NCBI GenBank assembly: GCA_019448385.1
Contig: JAGTXO010000012.1
Location: 124,001-188,000 of the forward strand
DNA from: Diacronema lutheri
Lineage: Eukaryota > Haptophyta > Pavlovophyceae > Pavlovales > Pavlovaceae
DNA length: 64,000 nt
Direction: 5' to 3'
Shown piece by piece: positions 27,873 through 39,129 of the stretch; positions within the stretch are counted from its first letter, which is position 1, and each line of letters opens with the position of its first letter. The position numbers and the translations under genes were made by a program. The notes beneath the pieces were generated by a model. That model was not told the DNA's origin. It was given only the letters and a program-made list of their open reading frames with translations, and did no database searches.

Positions 27873-28958
27873 ATGAACCGCTTCCAGTTCGTCGGCGCGC
27901 AGGACTTTATGGTCCCTTGCGACGCGAGCCTCGTGTTCGCGCTCGAGGGGCGGCGGGAGCTCGGCCGATGCGTGTTCGACGGAAGCGCGTGCTTTGTACT
28001 CCGCGCGGCGGCGCGCCGAGGTCAGCAAGTGGAGGTGATCTGCTTCTCGGCGGGCGAAGAGCTCACGCCCGAGCTGGGGTGCGACTCAAAGCCTGCGTCG
28101 CTCGACGTGGAGCTGGACTCGACGCAGTTCAAGTGCGAGCTCGCGAATCTCGCCACACCAGCCGGTCCGGCGCTGGTCTGCCTGCTCGATGGCTCCGCTG
28201 CATTCCAGATCGACCTCGGCCGCGTTACCGCGCTCCTCGACGGGGGCGACGTGAGCAGCGCGGAGGCGGAGGCGGCAGCGGATGCGCCGCCGCTGCCGCC
28301 CTTTGTGCAGCTCGAGTTTGGTCCCGTCGCTTTCAGACTCTACGCGTCATTGGCAACGCCAAGCAACGGCGAGGGGTCGCTCGCGCACATGCACGCGTGC
28401 GTCGTTGAGCTGCTTCGATTCGCGCGCTCGATGCGGCCGGCCGCGCAGCCCGGGCGCGACGCGACGAGCGGGCGCGACGCGGCGGATCTCGACGCGCTGC
28501 TTGACGAGCTCTCGCGCGCCGACGGGTACGATGCCTTTGTGCGCGCGGCGAGCCGCGTCGGCGCGACGTACGACCTGTGCGCTCTGCTCGCACAACTCGG
28601 CCATGCACACGTGGACGGCAAAAGGGCCGAGCGGCTGCTGCACGACGCGCTTTCTGATGCTGCCGCGGCGCACGCTGCGACTTTTGTGCCGGAGGAGACG
28701 CAGCTCGAGGCCGTCGCTGCCTTGTCGAGCGCCGTCAGCGACGTGGAGGCTGAGCTTGGCGCTCGCTGCCGTGCGCTCATGGGGCGCAACGCGGCCGACC
28801 TCGTGGGGGATGGGAGCCCTCCTGGCGCTCTGGAGAGCGAGCAGCGCTACGCCCTCCTGGCGGACTGCGCCCAGCACATTGCGCACTTCCAGCTGCACCC
28901 CACGCGAGCGTGCGCGTCTGTCAGTCTGTCGCTAAGGCTGGAGGCCAACGAGCTTTGA
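27873..28958 (+). CDS. Conserved-looking hypothetical protein
   Basis: Single exon of 361 residues from the ATG at 27873 (MNRFQFVGAQDFMVPCDASL). The first 150 residues look like a beta-rich domain with alternating hydrophobics (LVFALEGRRELGRCVFDGSA, VEVICFSAGEEL, LVCLLDGSAAFQIDLGRV), then FVQLEFGPVAFRLYASL. The rest is mostly helical and Ala-rich (DLDALLDELSRADGYDAFVR). There is no transmembrane segment or signal peptide. I do not recognise it. Its last 27 bp overlap the end of the POR coding sequence on the other strand. Confidence 0.6.
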   Translation: MNRFQFVGAQDFMVPCDASLVFALEGRRELGRCVFDGSACFVLRAAARRGQQVEVICFSAGEELTPELGCDSKPASLDVELDSTQFKCELANLATPAGPALVCLLDGSAAFQIDLGRVTALLDGGDVSSAEAEAAADAPPLPPFVQLEFGPVAFRLYASLATPSNGEGSLAHMHACVVELLRFARSMRPAAQPGRDATSGRDAADLDALLDELSRADGYDAFVRAASRVGATYDLCALLAQLGHAHVDGKRAERLLHDALSDAAAAHAATFVPEETQLEAVAALSSAVSDVEAELGARCRALMGRNAADLVGDGSPPGALESEQRYALLADCAQHIAHFQLHPTRACASVSLSLRLEANEL

Positions 28959-30481
28959 AGTGTACTCCCACATGAGCCTGCTCTTTTCGCGGTTGCGCAC
29001 CTCGTCCGACACCTGGTTTTCGAAGATTTCGCCGCCCGACCCGCCTGCCACGCGCAGCCGCGCACGCCAAGCGCGCAGCGCCGCGCCGTGAGCGCAGTGC
29101 GATATGCGCATGCCTGGGCGCCGACGACGCGCCGTGCGCGCGTGCACGGCGCATGCGCGCGCGCGGGGCGGGCGCACCGGCGCCCGACGGCGGATCCCAG
29201 AAATTCTTCTTCACGCCGACCTGCTGTGCGTTCCCGTTCCAGCTCCAATAAATGCCCGACTTTTTGCACGCTGGGTCGGTGACGCACTGCACGCCGCGAG
29301 AGGAGCGGACAGCGGCGGCGCACCGCGCGGCGCGCAGGTGAGGCGCGCGTGCGCACAACCCTCCGAGCGCATGGCTCGGGCCACGCCCGCCATGCTGCCG
29401 AAGCGCGCCCGCCCGTGTCTGCCGTAGCCGCGGCGTGGCGCCATGCGGCGCGCACCTGCGCGAGGCGCTCTCCAGCCTCCTCCTCGGAGACGTAGCCGCC
29501 GGTGACGTACTTCATAAAGAGCGGGAAGAGCGTGCGGAACCACTGCCGCTTCTCGCGGAAGAGCGGCGTGTCGGCAATGCAGCCGGGGTACATCGAGGCG
29601 AAGTTGATGCCCGTCGACGCATGATAGCGCGCGTGCAGCTCGTACATGGTCATCATGTTGCACACCTTGGAATCCTTATATGCCTTCGCGCCGAAGAAGC
29701 CCTTGCCGTCCGCCATCTCGACGTACTTCTGCCCCGCAGCCGCTGACCTGAGGCCCTCGAGGTCGCCGAGGTCGGCGCGTGGGTAGACCAGGCCGCCGCC
29801 GATCGTGTTGGTGTTGCCCGTGATCGAGCCGACGATGACGCAGCGTGGGTCGCTCGCCGCTTTTAGATCGTCGATCAGCAGCCGCGCGAGGAGGAAGTGG
29901 CCAACGTGATTGATGCCGAGCGACTGCTCGATGCCGTCGTCGGTGAAGCGTGCCTGCGGGTCCTTGGGCAGGTAGACGGCGGCGTTGCAGATGAGGTAGT
30001 CGAGCGGGCGCGTGAGCTTGAACGCGCGCAAGTTCTGCACAAAGTCGCGCACCGACTTGAGGTTGCCCAGCTCGAGCTTCATAATCGTAAGCGCGCCAGC
30101 GTCGAGGCCCTCCTCCTTGACGACGCGCTGCATCTTTGCAACGTCGCGCACGGCGCACACGACGAAGTAGCCCTTCTTCTTCTGCAACGCCTTGAGCGTC
30201 GAAAGCCCAAGGCCCGATGACGCGCCCGTGAGCACCACGAGCTTCCGCTGGCCGACCTTCAGGCCGCCCGCCACCTTTGGCGGCTCGGGGCTGCTGTACA
30301 GCCGCGCCTGCTGCGCGGGCTTGCCAACCACCACGGGCGCCATCGAGACCGCCACGCGCGGAGCACGCGCGGGAGCCGAGGCGCCATGCACTGCGTGCGC
30401 CGCGCGCGGGCGCGCCGCCACGGGCGCGCCCCAGCCTGCAACGGACTGCGCTGCGAGCAAGAGCAAGCACCAGACGAGCAT
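28932..30481 (-). CDS. por: Light-dependent protochlorophyllide reductase, plastid
   Basis: Exons 30481-29456, 29286-29178 and 29044-28932 join in frame to 415 residues. The start MLVWCLLLLAAQSVAGWGAP is a signal peptide followed by an Ala/Arg-rich transit-like region. The short-chain dehydrogenase core has TGASSGLG at residues 85-92 (NADPH site), LICNAAVY, and AYKDSKVCNM with the catalytic Tyr-x-x-x-Lys near residue 270; the last is diagnostic of POR. Cysteines expected near the substrate are present. The product reduces protochlorophyllide to chlorophyllide in light, the penultimate step of chlorophyll a synthesis, in the plastid. The C-terminus SRLMWEYTSKLVGL is typical. The third exon overlaps the convergent gene by 27 bp of coding sequence. 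Confidence 0.92.
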
Positions 30482-30569
30482 CCCGCACGTGCCCTGTCAA
30501 TTACTTGCGGGCGGACGCTGAGTGTCCATGTGACTGTGCACGCGACTGCCGGGTTGTTTGACGCGAGTG

Positions 30570-32697
30570 TCAGGCGACGCCGGGCGGAATCTCCATCGTG
30601 AGGAACGGGTGGAGCAGCGCCTCGCGCGCAGTGATCCGGTGCTCGGGCAAGTACTCGAGCAGCCGGTGCAATAGCGAGAGGAACTCGTCGTGTGCGCGCG
30701 TCCACGGGCGGTCGCGCGCGATCGTGTCCTTGAGCCGCGCGCTCTCGCGCACGTGCCGCTCTGACTTGCGGTCAGTCGCGATCTGCGGCCAGTGGAGCAC
30801 GCCTTGCACGAACCAGCGGCGCTGCGCGCGCTCAGACGCCGCGCGCGCCATCCTGCGCGGGATCGCGCCGAGGCAGCGCTCCATGAGCGCAAGGTGCTCC
30901 GCCTCGTCGTGCGTCGCGAAGAGCACGTGCCCGGTGTACAGCTCGGCGAGGATGCAGCCCGAGCTCCACAAATCGACCTCGCACCCCCAGCGCATGCCGA
31001 GTGTCACCTCGGGCGGACGATACTGCCGCGTGCACACAATTTCCGAGTGGTGCTCGTTCGCAAATGTCGCACCGCCAAAATCGATCAGCTTCACCGTAGG
31101 CGGCTGCTGCGGCTGCTGCTGCGGCTGCTCCGCGGCGCCAGGTCCGGGCGGGCGCGCGACGGCGGGCGGCGTGTCAGTCCTCGTGCGTGTGCTCGGCGTG
31201 GGGTGACGCGCGTCTTCGACGGCAGCGTGAGAGCCGGCAGACATGCGCATGCGGGCGAGCCCAGCGCGCGTCCGCCGCTGGGCGAAGGGATCGGCCGGCA
31301 TGTGCTGCCAAGCGCTCTCACGCGCACTGCGGCGGCCACGCGCCGTGCTGCTCTCCGAGAAGCGGACAGCGCGTGGCGGCTGCGCCATGCGTCGACAGTA
31401 TCGGTTCCGTAACTGTTCATCATTTCCCCCGCGCATCGCCGCTCAGGCGCACGCCGCACGCGCCGCGGCAAGCCTCGTGCCCCTCCCCGCGCCAAGGGGC
31501 GCGCACGTCGCTCGGTCGAGCAACGCGACGCGCCCGCCGCGTCCGCGTGCGACCGCGCAGCTGCGCGCACCGTGTCGCGCAGGCCGCCGGCAGCGCCGTG
31601 CGGCACCGCGTTGCCCGCGGCGAGCTGCTTGGCTGCCAGAGTGCCCGGCGCGTCGACGAACAGGATATTCTCCGGCTTGAGGTCGGTGTGTGAGAGTGAG
31701 AGGCCGTGCAAAAAGGCGAGCGCGTCGAAGAGGCTGCGAGCGACGGACTGCACGGTGCGCAGGCATAGATAGCTCGACGCGCCGTGCTCGTGCGGCGTGC
31801 GCGCAAGCTCGACCGCCTCGAGGAGCGTGTGACCGAGCCTCTCAAACACGAGGCACACGTGACCACGGTGCTCGAAACGGTCGAACAGCTCGACGATGGG
31901 TCTGCGCGCACGCACGGCACACGGGGCCGGGCGCACGTGCGTGCGCGCGCGCGCGCAGACGAAATCTGAGCGGCCGTGGCGCGCGCCGGCATTCGTGCAG
32001 CCCGCCGGTGTGGTAGAAACGGGCGTGCGCGCACATGCGCCGGCACTGCGCCCTCGCGCGCTCGAGCACGTCTGCGAGGATGCGCGCCTCGACGGTCGCC
32101 TCAGAGCTGTACTTGTAGATGGCGCGCACAACCTTGATCGCAACGTCGCGTTCGGAGCGCTCGTCGTGGCAGAGGATCACCTTGCCAAATGTGCCCGTGC
32201 CGAGCAGAGAGAGCGTCCGGTCTGTGCATGGGCGCGTGCGCGGCTCGCGTGCGTGAGTAGCCGCGCGACGTGAGAAAATTGCGATCGCGCGCGCGTTTGG
32301 GAAGCCGACAGAGCCTCTCGTCGGGCGGAGGTGTGCGCGCACATCGCGACTTGAGCAGCTCGCCGACGCGAAAGCTGTAGTGCATCGAGTCCCGCCCGTC
32401 ATCGTCATCGTCGCTCGAGCCTGACGCGACGTGCGAGCGGACGCGCGTGCTGGCGCGGTAGTGGTCGCGTTCCTGCGCGTGTCCGAGCGGGTGGACGGCC
32501 GAGGCGCGCGGGGCGGGAGAGCAGTACACCAATCTATGATGGCGATCACGCGAAGGGAGCGCGCATGGCCGCACGATGCGGCGCGCGCGACGCGCACCCC
32601 ATCCCGACTGGGGTCGCTCCTTCTCCGTTTGTGCCGCCCGCCCATCACAAAGGGAACGGCGTTTTGAAAAGAGCGCTGGGAAAAAATTGTCAGCCAT
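30570..32697 (-). CDS. LAMMER/CLK dual-specificity protein kinase
   Basis: Exons 32697-32343, 32221-32035 and 31901 onward join in frame. One further intron lies between about 31580 and 31150, with ends not resolved, and the last exon ends at 30570. Motifs in order: [32 protein letters not shown] (Gly loop), [34 protein letters not shown] (catalytic loop), [11 protein letters not shown] (DFG), [25 protein letters not shown] and [11 protein letters not shown], the last being the family's LAMMER signature. These kinases phosphorylate SR splicing factors in the nucleus. The N-terminal 118 residues are basic and end in an acidic DDDDD patch, as is common before CLK domains. It shares a 49-bp divergent promoter region with the S16 gene. 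Confidence 0.88.
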
Positions 32698-32746
32698 CGT
32701 GCTCTCGAGGCCGCGGCAGGGGCGCCGCGCAGCGAGAGGCATCGAG
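32698..32746. promoter_or_regulatory. 49-bp shared region between divergent LAMMER kinase and S16 genes
   Basis: Only 49 bp separate the two ATGs. The bases are GC-rich with no TATA-like element. Both transcripts probably start within or very near this stretch. Confidence 0.45.
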
Positions 32747-33061
32747 ATGGTGCTCCGCCTACGGCTGCAGCGGTGGGGCGCGATACACAAGCCCTTCTAT
32801 CGGGTTGTGGCTGCGGACAGCAGGGCGAGGCGAGACGGCAACTTCATCGAGCGCATCGGCACGTACGACCCGATGATTGATCACGACGGCCGGAAAAAGA
32901 TCACGTTCAACTTTGACCGCGCAAAGTACTGGCTGTCCGTCGGCGCGCAGCCGTCCGACACGGTCGCGCGGCTGCTCTATTTTGCGGGCCTGTACCCCAA
33001 GCCGCCCTTGCGCGACGTGACGATCAGCGCGCTGAAAAAGAAGCAGCCCGAGGCGAGCTGA
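32747..33061 (+). CDS. MRPS16: Ribosomal protein bS16, mitochondrial type
   Basis: Single exon of 104 residues. [64 protein letters not shown] is the full bS16 fold signature (RLxRxGxxxxPxYRxVxADsRxxRDGxxIExxGxYxP). The C-terminus is short and basic. Because it is nuclear-encoded and lacks a plastid signal peptide, a mitochondrial small-subunit protein is most likely. There is no separate cleavable presequence; the basic start may serve as the import signal, as in other S16 proteins. Confidence 0.9.
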   Translation: MVLRLRLQRWGAIHKPFYRVVAADSRARRDGNFIERIGTYDPMIDHDGRKKITFNFDRAKYWLSVGAQPSDTVARLLYFAGLYPKPPLRDVTISALKKKQPEAS

Positions 33062-33146
33062 ACGTTCGCGACGAACGCTCCCTACCGGGGAGCGCAGTCG
33101 ACGCACGCGGTGTGGAGCCTTTCCCAGAGCGTGGAACCTTTTCCAG

Positions 33147-33201
33147 AGCTGCGTCGACCGAGCCTCTACGCTGCGGTCGCGTGCGCGCGGTCGACGCAGC
33201 T
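33147..33201. terminator. 14-bp stem hairpin between convergent genes
   Basis: AGCTGCGTCGACCG at 33147-33160 and its exact inverse at 33188-33201 can form a 14-bp stem with a 27-nt loop. It lies midway between the S16 stop (33061) and the CSB stop (33226). Imperfect direct repeats (CCTTTCCCAGAGC, CCTTTTCCAGAGC) sit just before it. A role in 3' end formation of either transcript is only inferred. Confidence 0.5.
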
Positions 33202-33225
33202 CGTCACGCTGAAAACATGACACGG

Positions 33226-34703
33226 TCAGCCACGCTTAAGCCTCCACTCAGAGCCGTTCTGCTCGGCGACCTGCCGGAGGAGCTCGCGGAAGAGCACCTT
33301 TCCGATGTTGTTCGTCTCGCACTGCCGCTCAAAAGTGCCGATGATTTGTGCAGTCGAGCTCTTGCCGCCATTGCGCGTGAAGAAGTGGCGCAGCCGGCCG
33401 AGCATCTCGGCGGCCTTCTGGTCGGTCGACGCCTCTGCTCTGAGGACGCCGAGCGCGCCGACGTCCTCGGGCTGGCGCGTCAGCCCCGATGCCGCCTCCT
33501 CCACGTCGCGTTGGCGGCCGCGGATTCGAGCGAGCAGCTCGCTTGAGCTCAGCACGCCGCACGCCTGCACGCCGCCGAGCGCCGCGCCAGTGGGCGTGGG
33601 CGTGGCGAACGCCGGCGCCGGGCTCGCCGCGCGGCCGAAGCGGGGGACCGCGCTCGACCGTGGCCGCGGCACGAGCCCAGCGGCTACCGCCGGGTCGACG
33701 TCCACGCGCAGCTCGGCGCCGGACGCGCGCACGAGCGCAGCGGCGCGTTGCGCCACCTTGCTCGCCTCGTCGCGTGTCAGGCGCGCGAGCACCTCGTCGC
33801 CGATGACGTGGTCGTGGTTGATGGACGAGTTGACGGCGTTGCCCTCAAGCAGCGACTTAAGAAGGCTCGTTTCGCCGCGCGCGCGACCGTCCGGGCCGGC
33901 GGCGCTGTCGCCGGCCGCCGCGGCGCTGCTGCCTGCACGCCGCTCGTCGTCGCGCGCGGTGCCTTCTGCGTCCGCGGCGCTGACCGCCACCTCGCGCGTC
34001 GTATACGGGTCGTCAAAACTGAGCCCGCCACCGCCGTTGCGCCTGCTTGTGGCATCGACGGACGCCTCTGCCGCGGCGGCGGTCTCGGTCGCCGAACGCG
34101 CCAGGGTGGGCGTTGCGCGCGCGTGCGCGCCGGGCGGGCGTGCGAAGAGGTCCTTGAGGTCACGCTGGCGGAAGAGGCGGCGCTGCTTCGGATCCTTGAG
34201 GATCTTGTTGGAGAGCAGCTGCTTGAAGACCTGCCGGTGAAACACCTTCTCCTCGACCGTGCCGACCGAGACGAGACGGAAGACGGTCACCGAGCGCAGC
34301 TGGCCGATCCGCCACGCGCGCTCGCGCGCCTGCGCGTCGTTGGCCGGGTTCCAATCGGGGTCGTAGAGCACGACGCGGTCGGCGCCGGTGAGATTGATCC
34401 CGAGCCCGCCCGCCCGCGTCGTGAGCAGCATGAGGAAGATGCTCGAGTCGCGGTTGAACTCATCAATGAGCCCCAGTCTCGAGCCAACCGCCGTCGCGCC
34501 GTCAAGTCGTCGGTGGTTGTACCCGGCGTTGCGCGCAAAGATCTGGAGCACGTCGAGCATCTGCCGCGTCTGCGCGAAGAGCAGCACGCGATGCCCTTCC
34601 GCCTGCCATGCGTGCAGCACCTGCTGCAGCACGCGCAGCTTGCCCGCCAGCGCGGGGTCGCCGTAGTCGTCGCGCGACCCTTCCGCGCCGTCGGCTGCAC
34701 CGT

Positions 34704-34734
<31 letters not shown>

Positions 34735-35766
34735 GGCGCGCGCGCTCGAAGCGGCGCGTGGCGCCCACTCGAAAAGATGCGGGTGGTTGCAAATCTTCTG
34801 CAGCGCCGTGAGCGCGGCGAAGGCGCTCGTGCGGCCGGCGAGCGTCGCGCCGACGACCTCGGACGACAGAAAGCGATCGTACAGGTCAGTCTGAAAGGGC
34901 GTGAGCGAGCAGAAGAGGACGTGCTCCGATTTGGGCGGGAGAGCGCGGCCGGCTGCAACCTCCGACTTGAGCCGCCGGAGGAGGTGGGGCGCGATCAGGT
35001 CGCGCAGCACGAGAGAACACTGGTACGCGGCCTGGATGTCGAACGGGCTCGCAGACGTGTAGCTGCCGCGTGAGATGGGCACGGCGAACTGCGTCGTGAA
35101 GACGGGCAGCGAGCCGAGCTTGCCCGGGAAGACGAAGTCGAGCAGCGACCACAGCTCAGTCAGGTTGTTCTGAATGGGCGATCCCGACAGGATCAGCCGA
35201 TGAGTCGTCTCAAACGCCTTGCACGCAAGCGTCACCTCCGCCTGCGGGTTGCGGATCTTGTGCCCCTCGTCCAGGATCACATATTGCCACGGCACGCCGC
35301 GCAGCGTCTCGATGTGGACGCGCACCGCCTCGTACGTCGTCACGACGACGCACACGTCGCCGCGCTCGCGCACGGTCGTGCCCGCGCGCAGCCTCTGCTT
35401 GAGCGTGCGGTCCCGGCCGCCGGACGACGACTCGTGCAGGATTGATGCGCGGATCGGCGGGAACCATCGGTGCAGCTCGCGCACCCACTGGCGGAGGATT
35501 GTTGCGGGGCATGCGACGAGCACGGGCCCGCCTGCGCGCGAGTGGTGCAGCGCGGCGAGGAGCGAGACCGTCTGCAGCGTCTTGCCGAGACCCATGTCAT
35601 CGCCAACGATCCCGCCCACCCCCTGCTCGTGGAGCGTTGCCAGCCATTGGAGGCCCTCGCGCTGGTGTTCAAACATCCTCGCCCACAATGCTCCCGGGAT
35701 GCGCAGTGTGCGGCTCACCTGCTCGTCGGGCAACTCCTCGTCGTCATCGGCGCGGTCAGACGCCCA

Positions 35767-35799
<33 letters not shown>

Positions 35800-37179
35800 C
35801 TCGCCCTCGCCCTCGCCCTCGTCCTCGCTGCCATTCATCGCCGAGCGAGCGTGCCGTGCGCTCGCGTCCGCCCCGCGCGCTCGGAGCGCAGCTGCTTGGC
35901 CCCGCTGCCGCCGGTCGTGCCGAAGCACGTTGTCGTCGTCCTCGTCGTCCTCCTCCTCCTCGTAGCCGCCCTCGCCGCCTGAAGACTCCGACGACGAGCT
36001 GTCCGCGCCGCTGCCCGGCGCCCGACCCTCGTCAGCACCATCGCTCTGACTGTCGCGTTCGGCGCCGCGCGCGCGCGTGTCGCGCCGCGCGGGGCGCGCC
36101 CGTTCCTCGCGCGCGAGACGGCGCGCCAGCTGCTCATCCGCACGCAGCTGGTCAGCTTGCATACCGTCGGCGGGCTGCTCGGGCGCGCGCTCGCCGCCGC
36201 GCGCTCCCTCACCTCGTTCTCCGCCTCTGGCGTTCGGGCGGTTGCGAGGTGCGCGCAGCAGCGCGTGCGCCATCGCCGCCGCCTCCTCCTCCTCCTCGCG
36301 CTCGTCAACGTCGTCGTCGCTGCGCTCGAGCGCCTCCGCCGCCGCGGCCGCCACCGCGGCCGCCGCCGCGGCCGCCGCATCCTGCGTCCGCCGCGTCCGC
36401 TTCAGCGGCCGCGAGAGGCGCCGCGCAAAGGCAAGGTCGTCAGCATCATCAACGTCGTCTGCCATCGGCGGCGGCCGGCGACGGCGCGGCGGGGGCGGAG
36501 CGAGCGCGCTTGTCGCAGGTTGGGCGCATGCGGCGCCCGTGCGCGCGCTGCCCGTCATGTTGGCCGTGGTGACCGCCGCTGGCGCTGCGGGCTGAGCACC
36601 CGCGGCCGGTGCGAGCGCCGACTCGCGCAGCGCCGCGTGGCGTGCGTTGGTCACGGCGGCCGAGGTGGTGCTCAGCCGGCCGCGGCCGACGTCCGCGCCA
36701 TGGTCAATCGTGACGAATGAACCGACGGCGCGGAGCGCCGCCTCCTCCTCCTCGAACGCGCGCAGGATCCGCTCCTTGCCGCTTGTGCGCTCCACGGCCT
36801 GCGCAAGGCTCACCGACGCCGCTCGCGCCGCGTCTGCGTCGTGCTTCGCGCGAAGCGCGAGCACGACCGTCCGCTCGCTCAGCAGCTCAGACAGACGATG
36901 CTGCTGCATGCCCTGCTCGCGCACCTGCCGCGCGTCGAGCGTGCGCGCGGCGGCGGCCCTGCTGAGCGCCGCCTGCACCGACGCGATCTGCCGGTCCACC
37001 TTGCCCAACCGTGCCGCGAGCCTCTGCGCGGTCTCTGACATCTCGGCTTGCGCAATCACACGCTCGGCGACGACCTGCTCCACGTCCTCCGTCGCTGCCA
37101 CGTGCACGCCGAGCGACGCGAGGCGCGCAGACATGTCGGCGCTCGGCCCGGCCGAGCCGTCGCCCATCGTTGAGCACAT
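33226..37179 (-). CDS. ERCC6: CSB/ERCC6-like SNF2 ATPase of transcription-coupled repair
   Basis: Single exon, 1,317 residues. The N-terminal 480 residues are charged and low-complexity, with an early coiled coil. The SNF2 core starts LWARMFEHQREGLQWLATLH and has GDDMGLGKTLQTVSLL (Walker A), CPATILRQWVREL, ILDEGHKIRNPQ (DEGH box), LSGSPIQNNLTELWSL, then in lobe 2 LLFAQTRQMLD, TTRAGGLGINLTGADRV and ARERAWRIGQLRSVTVFRL. The order, the FEHQREGLQWL entry and the KIRNP after the DEGH box fit the CSB/Rad26 branch. These proteins remodel stalled RNA polymerase II to start transcription-coupled nucleotide excision repair. The C-terminus carries a helical segment (SSELLARIRGRQRDVEEA) and FERQCETNNIGKVLFRELLR, reminiscent of the CSB winged-helix end. 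Confidence 0.85.
35773..35820. repeat. GCCCTC hexanucleotide run, 8 perfect copies
   Basis: The run lies in frame inside the CSB coding sequence and encodes a Glu-Gly dipeptide repeat in the acidic N-terminal region. A change in copy number would keep the reading frame. Confidence 0.9.
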
Positions 37180-37379
37180 GGAATCCGCGTCGTCCGCGCC
37201 AAGCCGGTGACTGCTTTTAAATTTGAATGCCCTCTGGCTTTTACGTCGGCGTGAGGTCTGCGTCCCTGGGCCTTGACAGGGTGCGCAACGGAATTGTCTG
37301 CTGCAGACAGAGTCAAGAGCCGAGTCGCACCTTGTCTCCTCACTTTTCGCGCGCCTGCCGCTCAGGCCTCAGCACTTGC
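37180..37379. other. Spacer between CSB start and L25 end
   Basis: 200 bp without a gene. It is less GC-rich than the coding DNA and should contain the CSB promoter and the L25 3' UTR. No specific element is recognised. Confidence 0.4.
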
Positions 37380-38036
37380 TCAGCCGGGCTTGATCACTTT
37401 GATCAGCGTTGGGTTCGATAGCTTGCCCCGCGCAATCGGCACGATGCCCTCCGGCAGCGCGACGTCGCTCAGCTTGATGCCCTGATCGAGCGCGAGCGAG
37501 CCCGCATCGAGGATGATCGCCGTCGGGATGGGCTCCCTGTACACCTTGAAGCGCCAGGTCTTGAAGATGCGGAACAAGTAATTGCCAGCCTTAACGCCCG
37601 GGCTCAGCTCCTCGTTGATGATCTCGACGGGAATGGGCACCATCTGCGGATGCTTCTCCAGGTCTGCCGGCCACCGCAGGAAAGTGACGTACGACGGCGT
37701 GCGCAATGGGAAGGCGGAATCGAGCTGGCGGGGAACGGCGCGGCAAACGCCAGCGCCGTCGGGAAGCTCAAGCTCGAAAATGCGGTTGAAGAAGTCGCTG
37801 CGCCGCGCGTGCGGCCTCAGGTCGTCCTGTCCCACGCTCACCGGCAGGTTTGGCACGTGGCCGCCGTAGAGCAGGCCGGGCACTCGTCCGTCCTTGCGAT
37901 CACGGCTCGCAGAGCGCTTCGTGCGCGGGCGCGACAGCAGCTTGAGCGTCTCAGTGGCCACCGCCTTGCACAGGCCGCGCGCTCCGGTGGGCCCAAGCGC
38001 ACCCCGTCCTTTGCTCGCGCGCAACACGAGAGCCAT
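37380..38036 (-). CDS. MRPL25: Ribosomal protein bL25, mitochondrial
   Basis: Single exon of 218 residues. The first 30 residues (MALVLRASKGRGALGPTGAR, GLCKAVATE) are Arg/Ala-rich and lack acidic residues before a Glu, like a mitochondrial presequence. RKDGRVPGLLYGG is the bL25 signature. FLRWPADLEKHPQMVPIPVEI and ELSPGVKAGNYLFRIF follow, as in long mitochondrial L25/Ctc-type proteins. L25 binds 5S rRNA or its structural substitute in the large subunit. The 111-bp region to the PDE6D start is a probable bidirectional promoter. Confidence 0.82.
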   Translation of the reverse strand: MALVLRASKGRGALGPTGARGLCKAVATETLKLLSRPRTKRSASRDRKDGRVPGLLYGGHVPNLPVSVGQDDLRPHARRSDFFNRIFELELPDGAGVCRAVPRQLDSAFPLRTPSYVTFLRWPADLEKHPQMVPIPVEIINEELSPGVKAGNYLFRIFKTWRFKVYREPIPTAIILDAGSLALDQGIKLSDVALPEGIVPIARGKLSNPTLIKVIKPG

Positions 38037-38086
38037 GCGCTACCCCGTGCGCTGCAAAAGGATTGCTCACTGCTCAGTAGTAATAG

Positions 38087-38731
<645 letters not shown>

Positions 38732-39129
38732 TCCGGCATGACTGCTTCGGGGTCAAAATGCTCGGTATCGCGCGCGTCAACGCTCAAAGTCAGCGCCACA
38801 CGTGTCACACGCCAGGTGAAGCGAACGGCGGACCGTGTCACACGTTCTCGTGACTCTGTCGCCGGGTGGCAGAAAAGCAGAAGGGGCCACGAATCGGCAG
38901 GCACGTGCGAGCAATGAGCCAACAACGGCGCCGTCACAACGGTTGACTGGGTCACGACCCGTCCACGGCCGGACGCCGTGGCGAGTTCCCTGCGAGGACG
39001 TCGCGCTGCTCGCTGCCCGCCGCGGCCACGCGCGCCCCCCTTGTCACCCAGGGCATTCGCAGCTTGCCTCACTCCGTCGATGGCTCCTGCGCACGGCGGA
39101 CGCAGCTGCGGCGGAACGCGGGTCCCCGG
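38732..39129. other. Gene-free spacer
   Basis: About 400 bp between convergent 3' ends. It contains GTGTCACACG twice (near 38803 and 38837) and an otherwise unremarkable GC-rich sequence. A long minus-strand open frame crossing it is antisense to PDE6D and shows no domain. Confidence 0.5.
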
